A stretch of 64,000 nt of DNA. Origin: CAWAND01 sp963807065 (GTDB lineage Bacteria; Chloroflexota; Anaerolineae; Anaerolineales; E44-bin32). Position 1 is the stretch's first letter, and each line of letters starts with the position of its first letter. Positions 27,160 to 35,749 of this stretch are shown one piece after another. The notes beneath the pieces are model-generated. The model worked only from the letters and a program-made list of their open reading frames with translations. It was not told where the DNA came from and ran no database searches. The DNA lies in the NCBI GenBank assembly GCA_963807065.1, contig CAWDZQ010000004.1, forward strand, positions 620,001 to 684,000, written 5' to 3'. Both the position numbers and the translations under genes were made by a program.

Positions 27160-27188
27160 ATTATAAGGCGAAGTCCGGTCGCACTCAA
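27160..27188 (-). promoter_or_regulatory. sigma70 promoter of the serS T-box operon
   Basis: Minus strand: TTGAGT (27188-27183), 17-nt spacer, perfect TATAAT (27165-27160). Start expected near 27153. Confidence 0.75.
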
Positions 27189-27285
27189 CCCCAAACCGCT
27201 TGTGTAGCTTGCCGGATGCCGCCACCGAAGGTAGGATACGGTCCTCCCGCGTCGCCGCCAAACCACTGTCCACTTCGGAGCAGAC

Positions 27286-27305
27286 TTTGTGACATCTTTC
27301 ACAAT
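27286..27305. promoter_or_regulatory. Rex/CRP-like palindrome over the start of the pore-like gene
   Basis: TTTGTGA / TCACAAT with spacer CATCTT. It covers the GTG at 27289 and ends just before ATG 27307, a position expected for repression. Confidence 0.5.
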
Positions 27306-28395
27306 TATGCGGGTCGGCGTGTTTCTACTGGGTGCCTACCTGGTGGTCATGACCCTCAGCGCCGCCGTCCTGACCTTCGTTCTGCCCCGCAGCGCCAACG
27401 TGCGATTGACGCGTTGGATCGTGCGCGGCCTGTACCTGCCCTTCCGCTGGCGCGCCGAACGCAGTCGGTCCTATGAGGAACGAGACCGGGTGATGGCCAT
27501 GTACGGCCCGTTGATCCTGCTGGCGCAGCCCGTGGTGTGGGTCGCCATTGTCATGATGGGCTACCTGGGAATGTACTGGGCGGTCGGGCCGATGGATTGG
27601 GCGCAGGCCTTCCGCCTCAGCGGCGCTTCGCTCTTCACACTTGGCTCGACCAGCGCTCATGGTCTCTCCGCCTCGCTGCTCACCTTCAGCGAGGCGGCTA
27701 TCGGGCTGGGCCTGATCGCGCTCTTGATAGCTTACCTGCCGGCGATCTACAACGCCTTCTCTCGCCGCGAAACGGCGGTGGCGATGCTCGAGATCCGGGC
27801 CGGCTCCCCGCCTTCGGCCACCACCCTGATCGAACGCGCCCACCGCCTCAACCGTCTCAACAAACTCAGCGAACTGTGGCTCAACTGGGAATTCTGGTTC
27901 ACCGAGATCGAGGAAACGCACACCTCCCTCTCGGCATTGGTGTTTTTCCGCTCTCCCCAAGGTGACCGATCCTGGATCACCGCCGCGGGGGCCGTGCTCG
28001 ACGCGGCCTCGCTGGCCGCCTCGACACTGGACATCCCCAGAGACGTCCAGGCCGATCTGTGTATCAGGTCAGGCTATCTGGCCCTGCGCCGAATCGCCGA
28101 CTTCTTACAGATACCCTACGACGCCGAGCCTCAGCCTGACGATCCGATCAGCATTTCGAGGTCCGAATTCGACGATGCCTGCCGCGAACTGATGGAGCAA
28201 GGCGTTCCCCTGAAGCCCGACCTGGACCAAGCTTGGCAAGGTTACCGCGGCTGGCGCGTCAACTACGACACACCCCTGCTGGCCCTCGCCGGCCTGACCA
28301 TGGCTCCTTACGCTCCGTGGATCTCGGACCGGTCTCTTCGGGGCGTGCCTGTCCCCCGCCAGCCTTGGAACGAGGACGGCGGGGGGGCCCGCTGA
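27289..28395 (+). CDS. membrane protein with ion-channel-like pore segment
   Basis: 368 residues. Helices near 8-30 (VGVFLLGAYLVVMTLSAAVL), 72-92 (GPLILLAQPVVWVAIVMMGY) and 135-155 (AAIGLGLIALLIAYLPAIYN). Between the last two is RLSGASLFTLGSTSAHG, resembling the re-entrant pore loop of two-helix potassium channels (consensus T-X-G-Y-G), but with LGS instead of GYG, so selectivity would differ. The C-terminal 200 residues are soluble and helical, without a recognised RCK domain. GTG 27289 has GGAG 8 nt upstream; ATG 27307 lies after the palindrome. Function is not assigned beyond a likely channel or sensor. Confidence 0.7.
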   Translation: MTSFTIMRVGVFLLGAYLVVMTLSAAVLTFVLPRSANVRLTRWIVRGLYLPFRWRAERSRSYEERDRVMAMYGPLILLAQPVVWVAIVMMGYLGMYWAVGPMDWAQAFRLSGASLFTLGSTSAHGLSASLLTFSEAAIGLGLIALLIAYLPAIYNAFSRRETAVAMLEIRAGSPPSATTLIERAHRLNRLNKLSELWLNWEFWFTEIEETHTSLSALVFFRSPQGDRSWITAAGAVLDAASLAASTLDIPRDVQADLCIRSGYLALRRIADFLQIPYDAEPQPDDPISISRSEFDDACRELMEQGVPLKPDLDQAWQGYRGWRVNYDTPLLALAGLTMAPYAPWISDRSLRGVPVPRQPWNEDGGGAR

Positions 28396-28403
28396 CGCCT
28401 TAG

Positions 28404-29036
28404 TTAGCGCTCCAGGCTCCAATCCAGCAGCGCCGCCAAGCCAGCTCCCAGCGCGGGGCCCGCCAGATAGACCCATAGATCAGCGAAGTTACCGGTGGCC
28501 ATCGCCGGGCCCAACGTGCGGGCCGGGTTGAGCGAGGCGCCTGTCAGCGGGCCGCCCATCAATATGGCTGCCGCAAGCGTCAAGCCAATGACCAGCGGGC
28601 CGGCCTCGCCCAGTGTCTTCCGGATGGCGGTCCTCAGCACGGCCGTGGCCAGGAGAAAGGTCAGGACCGCCTCGATCACTACCCCTTGGGTCTGGCTCAC
28701 CGATCCGAGCGTCGTCGCCCCCAAGCCGCTTCCGATACCGCCCAGGACAAACCGCAGCAGAAACGCAGCTGCGGCCGCTCCCAGAATTTGAACCACCCAG
28801 TAGGCCACCGCCATGCGCGCCGTGATCTCATTTCGGATCCAGACGGCCAGCGTTACGGCCGGGTTGACATGCGCTCCGGATGCCGAACCCAGTGCCGCCA
28901 CGATGACGGTCAAAATGAGACCGTGGGCCAGGGCCACACCCACCAAACCGCCGGTCCCGACGGCCACCGCACCGGCGCCGACGAACACCAGCGCGAACGT
29001 CCCCGCGAACTCTGCGATCAACGGTTTTGAGTCCAA
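28404..29036 (-). CDS. aquaporin / MIP-family channel
   Basis: 210 residues, six-helix MIP channel for water or small neutral solutes. Both pore motifs are present: GAHVNPAVTLAVW (first NPA) and GASLNPARTLGPA (second NPA). The N-terminus is AEFAGTFALVFVGAGAVAVG. It is short, closer to AqpZ/archaeal AqpM types than to GlpF; NPAR followed by T-L-G-P is typical of water channels. TTG at 29036 is taken as start because AGAAGGAGAGG lies just upstream. Convergent with the pore-like gene, 8 bp apart. Confidence 0.93.
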   Translation of the reverse strand: MDSKPLIAEFAGTFALVFVGAGAVAVGTGGLVGVALAHGLILTVIVAALGSASGAHVNPAVTLAVWIRNEITARMAVAYWVVQILGAAAAAFLLRFVLGGIGSGLGATTLGSVSQTQGVVIEAVLTFLLATAVLRTAIRKTLGEAGPLVIGLTLAAAILMGGPLTGASLNPARTLGPAMATGNFADLWVYLAGPALGAGLAALLDWSLER

Positions 29037-29073
29037 GGTCCTCTCCTTCTGCTCTCCTCAGATGCCGCGCCAC

Positions 29074-30093
29074 TCACCCCAGGCCAAGGCCGTGCACGAT
29101 AGGAGGCACGACCCAGTTCAGGACCAGCCCAAGAACAAACAAGCCTCCCGCCAGCTTGTTGTGATAGAAGGCCGCCGACACATACCACAGCGGCCAGACT
29201 GGGTAGTCCGCGGGGGGCTCAGCCGGCTTGGGCTGTTGATAGGTCTTCAGCACCGAGATCAGCCTCGGGACAGCGAAGAACACCAGCAGGACCCATAGCC
29301 CGATATCCCCGACCAGGACCAGAGCTACCACCGCAAAGTAGTAGGTGATCATCAAGCCGGCGTTGATGATACGCGATGTTCGGTCTCCCAGGAGAACCGG
29401 CAGGGTGTGGATCCCCTTTTCCTTATCGACCTCGAGCTTGTCGATGTGCTTCCCCATCAGCACGGTCGTCACCACCAGGGCATATGGGATGCTTGCCAGC
29501 CATACATTGGCCGGCGGCATGCTCCCAGCTGCGGCGTAATAGGTGCCAGCGATCATCAGCGGCCCCCACACAAGAAAGACCGCCGGTTCGCCCAACCCGT
29601 GGTGCTTGAGCTTGATCGGCGGTGCGACGTAGAACACACTGATGAACAGCCCCAGCAGGGCGAAGAGCACCACCGGCCAGCCGACCATCCATGTGAGCGC
29701 AATCAGAATGGCGGCGTCCACCAGATTGACCGTCAGGATGGCGGCGAGCAAGCGCCGCTTGGAAACCAGGCCCGAAAGCACCGGATGCGGCGCATACAGT
29801 GCGCGGGTGTATTCATCGGTGTCCACGCCGCCCTCAAGGTCGAAGTAGTCGTTGATCATATTGTTGGCGGCGTGCGCCAGAACCAGCCCCACAAACGCCA
29901 ACCCAAAGCGCAGCCAGCTGATGCTTGGGGCCAGCTGCACCGCCAGCAGGCCGCCGATCAAGCCGGAGGTCATGGTCATAGAAAACACCGCCGCGCGGGT
30001 GATGATTAGCCAGCGGCTGACGGCGTCCATCCGCTTGTCCGGCGAAAGGTTGGCCGTGTCGATCACTTCTTTCCAATTCGAGACCAGAGACAT
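29074..30093 (-). CDS. UbiA-family prenyltransferase
   Basis: 339 residues with about eight or nine helices. Transfers an isoprenoid chain to an aromatic or other acceptor in the membrane (menaquinone, haem or chlorophyll type pathways). The two Asp-rich motifs are visible: NNMINDYFDLEGGVDTDE (NXXXDXXXD) and GKHIDKLEVDKEKGIHTLP (DXXXD). The closest general resemblance is to MenA-like enzymes, but acceptor identity is unproven. ATG 30093 is chosen because GGGAGTG precedes it; the in-frame extension to 30120 lacks a ribosome-binding site. Divergent from the thiolase. Confidence 0.88.
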   Translation of the reverse strand: MSLVSNWKEVIDTANLSPDKRMDAVSRWLIITRAAVFSMTMTSGLIGGLLAVQLAPSISWLRFGLAFVGLVLAHAANNMINDYFDLEGGVDTDEYTRALYAPHPVLSGLVSKRRLLAAILTVNLVDAAILIALTWMVGWPVVLFALLGLFISVFYVAPPIKLKHHGLGEPAVFLVWGPLMIAGTYYAAAGSMPPANVWLASIPYALVVTTVLMGKHIDKLEVDKEKGIHTLPVLLGDRTSRIINAGLMITYYFAVVALVLVGDIGLWVLLVFFAVPRLISVLKTYQQPKPAEPPADYPVWPLWYVSAAFYHNKLAGGLFVLGLVLNWVVPPIVHGLGLG

Positions 30094-30197
30094 AAAGCAC
30101 TCCCATGAGGCCGTCCACAACGAGATGATCGCAGGGGCCCAAAGTCGAGCGGACGAAATCTATTCTATCGCGCCGTCGCTGGGTTCGCCGGGCAGGA

Positions 30198-30206
30198 TGG
30201 TAGAAT
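30198..30206 (+). promoter_or_regulatory. extended -10 promoter of the thiolase gene
   Basis: TGG-TAGAAT with TAGAAT at 30201-30206; predicted start near 30213, 27 nt before the thiolase ATG, which has GGGAGGGAG as Shine-Dalgarno. Confidence 0.5.
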
Positions 30207-30239
30207 CCCCGCCACGAACATCCCCGGGAGGGAGCCCAC

Positions 30240-31460
30240 ATGCCTGAAGCGGTCATCGTCTCGGCTGTCCGCACGCCCATCGGCGCTCACGGGGGCGCGT
30301 TGGCAGGCGTTCGTCCGGATGACATGGCGGCCCTGGTCATTGCCGAAGCCGTGCGCCGCGCCGGCGTCGACCCGACCCGGCTGGAAGAGGTCTATGTTGG
30401 CTGCGCCAACCAGGCTGGCGAGGACAACCGCAACCTCGCCCGCATGGCCGCTCTGCTGGCCGGCCTGCCCGTCGAAGTGGCCGCCGTCACCTTCAATCGC
30501 CTATGCGCCTCCGGCCTGCAGGCCGTCAATGCCGCATATCGGGCGGTCAAGGCCGGAGAAGGGGAGGCGTTCGTGGCGGGTGGTGTCGAAAGCATGTCCC
30601 GCGCCCCCTACGCCGTACCCAAGCCTGAGTTGGCCTACCCATGGGGCAACCTCACCGCCTGGGACACCACCCTCGGGTGGCGCTTTCCCAACCCCAGATT
30701 GAAGGAGATGTATGGCAACGACTCCATGGGCGAGACGGCAGAAAACATCTTCGATTTGACCGGCGACATAAGCCGTGAAGCCCAGGATGCGTTTGCGTTG
30801 GAAAGCCACCGCCGAGCGATCGAGGCCATCGATTCGGGAAGGTTTGCCGACGAGATCGTCCCGGTCCCCGTGCCTCAGCGGAAGGGCGATCCCATAATGG
30901 TCGACACCGACGAACGGCCGCGGCGCGACACCACCCTGCAGGCTCTCGCCCGCCTGAAACCGGCCTTTCGAGCTGGCGGTACGGTGACGGCCGGCAACGC
31001 CTCCGGCATCAACGACGGTGCAGCTGCGCTGGTGGTCATGAGCGCCGAGGCGGCCGTCGCAGCCGGCATCCGGCCCATGGCCCGCGTCGTGTCATCGGCC
31101 GCCGCCGGCGTGGACCCGCGGACGATGGGTCTGGGGCCGATCCCCGCCACACGCAAGGCCTTGGCCCGGGCGAACCTGAGGCTGGACGACATCGGCTTGG
31201 TTGAACTCAACGAGGCCTTCGCCGTGCAATCGCTGGCGGTGATGCGCCAGCTCGGTTTGCGGCATGAGACCACCAACGTCAATGGCGGGGCGATTGCTCT
31301 CGGTCACCCCCTGGGGTGTTCCGGCGCTCGCATTCTCACCACACTCCTCCACGAGATGAAGCGCCGCGCCCCGACTCAACGGCGTCCTTTTTACGGCCTG
31401 GCTACTCTGTGCGTGGGCGTCGGGCAAGGCGAGGCGACCATCGTGGAATGGCTCGGGTAG
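30240..31460 (+). CDS. thiolase (acetyl-CoA acyltransferase / PcaF-like)
   Basis: 406 residues. Cleaves 3-ketoacyl-CoA with CoA or condenses acetyl-CoA. Nucleophilic Cys89 in FNRLCASGLQAV; general-base His in NGGAIALGHPLGCSGARI with the second catalytic Cys near the end (ATLCVGVGQGEA). N-terminus VSAVRTPIGAHGGALAGVRP is closest to PcaF/FadA-type degradative thiolases. Fatty-acid or aromatic-compound breakdown is plausible; no other beta-oxidation genes are nearby. Followed after 15 bp by an SDR gene. Confidence 0.93.
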   Translation: MPEAVIVSAVRTPIGAHGGALAGVRPDDMAALVIAEAVRRAGVDPTRLEEVYVGCANQAGEDNRNLARMAALLAGLPVEVAAVTFNRLCASGLQAVNAAYRAVKAGEGEAFVAGGVESMSRAPYAVPKPELAYPWGNLTAWDTTLGWRFPNPRLKEMYGNDSMGETAENIFDLTGDISREAQDAFALESHRRAIEAIDSGRFADEIVPVPVPQRKGDPIMVDTDERPRRDTTLQALARLKPAFRAGGTVTAGNASGINDGAAALVVMSAEAAVAAGIRPMARVVSSAAAGVDPRTMGLGPIPATRKALARANLRLDDIGLVELNEAFAVQSLAVMRQLGLRHETTNVNGGAIALGHPLGCSGARILTTLLHEMKRRAPTQRRPFYGLATLCVGVGQGEATIVEWLG

Positions 31461-31475
31461 GCGCCCGCATTTGAC

Positions 31476-32480
31476 GTGAAGATCTTAGTCACAGGAGCCT
31501 CGGGGTTCCTCGGATCGCACCTTTGTCGAGCCCTCGTGGATCAGGGACACGCCGTGCGCGCCCTGGTCCGCTCCACCAGCCCCCGCCTGGGCCTGAACGG
31601 GTTGGTGTTGGAATTCGCCGTGGGAGACCTGTTCGATCCTGCATCGCTGGATACCGCCGCCGAAGGCATCGAGGTCGTCTTCCACTGCGCCGGCCAGGTC
31701 GCCCGGTGGCGCAAAGCCGGCCAAATGATCGACAGCCACGTCCTCGGCACGCGCAACTTGTTGTCCGCCGCCCAAAGCCACGGCGTGCAGAGACTCATTT
31801 ACACCTCATCCGTGGCTTCGCTGGGCATCCCGGATGGCAAGGCCCTTCCCGGCGGAGGCTACCCCAAGCTAGATGAGACCCACGCCTGGAACGCCACGCG
31901 CAGTGTCTGGCCCTACGGATATGCCAAATATCTGGCCGAAGGCGAAGTTCTGCGGGCGGTGGAAGACGGGCTTCCAGCTGTCATCGTCAATCCGTCGGCC
32001 GTATTCGGGAGCGGCGATGTCCACCGGTCTCGTGTCGGGCTGGTCGGCAGAATGCTCGCCGGGCGCCTCCCCCCGGTGGCGCCGCCCGGAGGTCTAAACG
32101 CCGTTCACATCGATGACGTCGTGGCTGGGCACCTGGCGGCCCTTGAACACGGCACGCTCGGCGCCCGCTACATCCTGGGTGGCGAAAACATGACGCATGC
32201 CGAGCTGCTGGCCAAGGTAGCCCACGCCCTTGGCCGGCCGGGCCCCCGGCTGTGTGTTCCCGGCATGCCGCTGCGCCTGCTTGGTCGAGCGGCGCAAGGT
32301 CTGGGCGGCTGGCTTGCCCTTCCCACCTGGCTCGGCCTGTTTGCTCAGGCCGGGCTCCACTTCTATTACGACGGATCCCTCGCCAAGCGCGAGCTGGGGT
32401 ATGAGCCTCATCACGCCATTTCTTCAGCCTTGGAGCAGGCGGCGGCCTGGTTTAGGACACACGCCGAGGAGCTTGCCTGA
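31476..32480 (+). CDS. NAD-dependent epimerase/dehydratase (extended SDR)
   Basis: 334 residues beginning at GTG 31476. Cofactor motif ILVTGASGFLGSHLCRAL; catalytic YGYAKYLAE (YXXXK) preceded by LIYTSSVASLG with the Ser. The NPSAVFGSGD motif and overall pattern resemble the dihydroflavonol-reductase/HpnA-like group, which reduces carbonyls or acts on hopanoid and sugar substrates. The substrate is unknown. The 15-bp gap to the thiolase suggests an operon. Confidence 0.88.
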   Translation: MKILVTGASGFLGSHLCRALVDQGHAVRALVRSTSPRLGLNGLVLEFAVGDLFDPASLDTAAEGIEVVFHCAGQVARWRKAGQMIDSHVLGTRNLLSAAQSHGVQRLIYTSSVASLGIPDGKALPGGGYPKLDETHAWNATRSVWPYGYAKYLAEGEVLRAVEDGLPAVIVNPSAVFGSGDVHRSRVGLVGRMLAGRLPPVAPPGGLNAVHIDDVVAGHLAALEHGTLGARYILGGENMTHAELLAKVAHALGRPGPRLCVPGMPLRLLGRAAQGLGGWLALPTWLGLFAQAGLHFYYDGSLAKRELGYEPHHAISSALEQAAAWFRTHAEELA

Positions 32481-32485
32481 ACCGT

Positions 32486-32520
32486 CCCCCTGCAATTCCA
32501 ATTGCACTCGGGAACAGGGG
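32486..32520. promoter_or_regulatory. nested inverted repeat between SDR and histidine kinase genes
   Basis: A perfect 7-bp palindrome TGCAATT-CC-AATTGCA (32491-32506) lies between CCCCCTG and CAGGGG, so a larger hairpin can form. It could be the SDR transcript end or an operator for the kinase gene; the 118-bp gap has no other visible element. Confidence 0.4.
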
Positions 32521-32598
32521 ATGTACACTATCTCCATCGACCAAGCCGAGTTCTGGGCGTTCTCAATCGATGCGGCCACATGACCCACAGGTGTGTGC

Positions 32599-35500
32599 AT
32601 GTCCTGGCTTAGAAGGCTCATCCCCAGGGGAAGTGAGCCCCAGCGGACCCCATTCCAGACCAACCTGATCTCTGTTCTGCATGCTGCAGCAGGGGTTGCT
32701 CGGCGTGCGACGTCGACCGAGGCCGACGTCCTGCGGGCCGTCTCGGAAGAACTGAGACAACTCAAACTCATCGGCGGTGTCCTCCTGCTTGATGACCAGG
32801 GTTTTCTGGTGGTCCGCAACCGGGTCATCAGCCCGGTGGTCGATCTCACGCTTCGCCGCCTGACCGGCCTCGAAATCGTCGGCTTCCGATTCGACCCCGG
32901 CCGCGTCCCCAAGATCAAGGCCGCCATTGACCGCGGCGAACCCATGTTCATCTCCGATCGCAAGGAGACGATTGGGCAAATCGTCCCCGAGGGCCTCGGC
33001 CCGATTCTGCCTACCATCCTCAAACTCGTCGGCGGAGAAACGCCTTCCATCGTCGCCCCCCTCATGGTGTCCGATCGACCGCTGGGCGTGATCACGGTGA
33101 GCGCCCCCTGGCTTTCCCAGGATGATTTGCCCCTGCTGACATCGTTGGCCGACCACGTGGCGATCGCACTCAGCCATGTCCGATCTCGCGAGGAGATGCG
33201 GGTAGCCCTCAGCCGAGAGCGATTACGAAATCAAGTCGCCGAAGCCGTGGCTAGCGCCTTCGACCTTTCAACCATCCTTGAGCGGGTGATTAAGATCGCA
33301 GTAACGGTCACCGGGGCTGATGCCGGCGCCTTCGCCCTGATTGATTATGATGGGGGCAGCATCGGATACCCCTACACCTTCGGCCTCCCCGAAGAGCTCC
33401 GTTTGAGACCCTCACCGCGTGGGGCCGGCGTCGCCTGGGATCTAATCGAGCGAGGCGAGCCGATCATCATGGGCGAGTACGGCGACCATATGCAGGCGCT
33501 GACGGATTGGGCGGGGGTCGGCCTGCATGCCTTCCTCGGCGTTCCCCTGTACGCCGGAGACGAGCCTGTCGGGGCACTGGGCCTGTTCAAGACCCAGCCC
33601 GGCCAGACGTTCCACCGGGACCAGGTCGATATGACCCAGGCCATCGCCAACATGACCGCCATCGCCATCAAGAACGCTCGCCTCTACGACGAGATCCGGC
33701 GGCGGGCGGATGAAGCCCAAGCCCTCATTCGCACCTCAAGCTCTATCTCCAGTTCGCTTGACCTTGAAACCGTTCTGCACATGATTGTCGAGCAGGCCAT
33801 GGAGTTGTTTCAGGCTGACGGAAGCCGGATCCATATGCTTGATCCGCAGCGCGAGATCCTGCGTTGCCTGGTCGCCATCGATCCCCAGGCGGAGTCCATG
33901 CTCGCCCTCGAACTTGAACCTGGTGAAGGCCTGATCGGTCATGTGATGACCACCGGGAAACCCCTGGCGATCAACGACCCCTCGACGGACCCTCGAAGCC
34001 GGCAGGTTCCGGGCACACCCAGCGATGAACAGGAATGCCTGGCGATGGCGCCGCTGGTCGCCCGCCAGCGAACCGTTGGCGTGATGGCCATCCGACGGCT
34101 GGGGCTCGACCACCCGTTTACCCCATCCGACATTGAGCTGCTGACGGCCTTCGCGGCGCAGGCAGCTGTGGCCATTGAGAACGCTGACCTGTATGGACAG
34201 ATCGAATCCCAGGCCCAACGTCTGGAGGCCGAAGTCGTCGAGAGGACCCGCGACCTGGCGCTTTCCGAAGCCCGCTTCCGAGGCTTGCTTGAGACATCCC
34301 TGGCTGGAATCGCGCAAATCGACAGCCATGGCACCTTGACCTACGTCAACCGTGTCTTCTCAACCCTGGTGGGCATCCCTGAAGGGGAACTTCAAGGAAT
34401 GTCTATCCAGCAGGCCGCCCTTCAGGTCTTTCCCCCTGAGTTGCGGGAGGTGATGATCGATCGCCTGCGACCGGCGGCAGCTCTAAGCCTGCCCTCTCGA
34501 GAGGTGTACGAAGTCGAGATTGCACGGTCTCCGACCTTGCTGATCCCTGTGATCTTCGCCGTCAACCGAATTGTGGACGACGACGGCCAACCGCAAGGCA
34601 CGACGGTTCTGATGCTCGATATTTCCGAGCGAAAGGCCCTTGAGACGGCGCTCCGCTCGGAACGGGATAGGCTCGACACGATCTTGTCCAGCATTGGGGA
34701 TGCCGTACTGGTGACCGATGCCCGTGGCGTTGTCGAATACGCCAATCCGGCGTGGGAGCGCCTGAGCGGCTACGGCCGGCCCGAGGCGGTTGAGGGCGGA
34801 GTTGGCTTGGCGGATGAAAAGCTCAATCCTGCGCCCATCATTCAAGAAATGTGGGACACCTTGGAGGCGGCCAAGGTGTGGCACGGCGAGTTGATCAACA
34901 TGCGGAAGGACGGGAAAACCTATGAAGTCGCTGCTTCGATCACGCCGGTCCTGAGTGACAACAAGAAACTTGCAAACTATGTCGCCGTGCACCACGACAT
35001 CAGCGCCCTCAAAGAGTTGGACCGGCTCAAGTCCCAGTTTGTGTCAGACGTATCGCACGAACTCAGGACCCCGCTGACCAACATACGCCTGTATGTGGAT
35101 CTGCTGCGGGAGACGCACGATGCGGACCGTTCATCCACCTACATCGACACCCTCACGCGTGAGAGTGAGCGATTGGCCCACCTGATTGACGACCTGCTCT
35201 CCCTGTCGCGACTGGAATCTGGGTCCACGCCGTTCCAGCCTCGCCCAGTTGACCTCAACGGACTCCTTCAGGCGCTGTATGATGACCGCCGCGCCCTGGC
35301 GGCAAGCAAGGGACTCATGCTGCTCATGGAATCCTCCCCGGACCTGCCTACCGCCATGGGAGATGAACGCCTCTTGACCCAAGTCTTCACCAACCTTCTC
35401 ACCAATGCCATGAACTACACCCCATCCGGCGGGCGCATTACCCTCAAGACCAATACCAAGGCTCGATCGGGTCAGGCGTGGATTACCGCCGTCTTCGAAG

Positions 35501-35730
35501 ACACCGGCATCGGGATAGCCAGCGAGGAGCGGCCCAGGATTTTCGACCGCTTCTTCCGGGGAAAAGCCAGTTTGTCCACCGGTGCTCCGGGCACGGGACT
35601 GGGGCTGGCGATTTGCAAGGAAATCGCCGAGATCCACGGCGGGCAGATCCAGGTCGAGCCCAACGACGGCCGCGGTACACGCGTCACGGTCTGGCTGCCC
35701 AGTGTGGGCGAGGGAGAGAAGACGATCTAG
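32599..35730 (+). CDS. soluble multi-GAF, multi-PAS sensor histidine kinase
   Basis: 1043 residues from ATG 32599 (a GTG two codons upstream is possible). No membrane helices. Three GAF domains (about 20-190, 215-365, 385-545), two PAS domains (about 557-680 with TYVNRVFSTLVGIPEGEL, and 690-810 with EYANPAWERLSGYGRPE), HisKA (about 815-880) with FVSDVSHELRTPLTNIRLYV, and HATPase_c with NLLTNAMNYTPSGGRI, DTGIGIASEERPRIFDRFF and GAPGTGLGLAICKEIAEIHG. It should autophosphorylate on the HisKA histidine in response to small ligands or redox cues bound by GAF/PAS. No response regulator is adjacent. Confidence 0.93.
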   Translation: MSWLRRLIPRGSEPQRTPFQTNLISVLHAAAGVARRATSTEADVLRAVSEELRQLKLIGGVLLLDDQGFLVVRNRVISPVVDLTLRRLTGLEIVGFRFDPGRVPKIKAAIDRGEPMFISDRKETIGQIVPEGLGPILPTILKLVGGETPSIVAPLMVSDRPLGVITVSAPWLSQDDLPLLTSLADHVAIALSHVRSREEMRVALSRERLRNQVAEAVASAFDLSTILERVIKIAVTVTGADAGAFALIDYDGGSIGYPYTFGLPEELRLRPSPRGAGVAWDLIERGEPIIMGEYGDHMQALTDWAGVGLHAFLGVPLYAGDEPVGALGLFKTQPGQTFHRDQVDMTQAIANMTAIAIKNARLYDEIRRRADEAQALIRTSSSISSSLDLETVLHMIVEQAMELFQADGSRIHMLDPQREILRCLVAIDPQAESMLALELEPGEGLIGHVMTTGKPLAINDPSTDPRSRQVPGTPSDEQECLAMAPLVARQRTVGVMAIRRLGLDHPFTPSDIELLTAFAAQAAVAIENADLYGQIESQAQRLEAEVVERTRDLALSEARFRGLLETSLAGIAQIDSHGTLTYVNRVFSTLVGIPEGELQGMSIQQAALQVFPPELREVMIDRLRPAAALSLPSREVYEVEIARSPTLLIPVIFAVNRIVDDDGQPQGTTVLMLDISERKALETALRSERDRLDTILSSIGDAVLVTDARGVVEYANPAWERLSGYGRPEAVEGGVGLADEKLNPAPIIQEMWDTLEAAKVWHGELINMRKDGKTYEVAASITPVLSDNKKLANYVAVHHDISALKELDRLKSQFVSDVSHELRTPLTNIRLYVDLLRETHDADRSSTYIDTLTRESERLAHLIDDLLSLSRLESGSTPFQPRPVDLNGLLQALYDDRRALAASKGLMLLMESSPDLPTAMGDERLLTQVFTNLLTNAMNYTPSGGRITLKTNTKARSGQAWITAVFEDTGIGIASEERPRIFDRFFRGKASLSTGAPGTGLGLAICKEIAEIHGGQIQVEPNDGRGTRVTVWLPSVGEGEKTI

Positions 35731-35749
35731 TTCGACATTGGGGGGCGAC

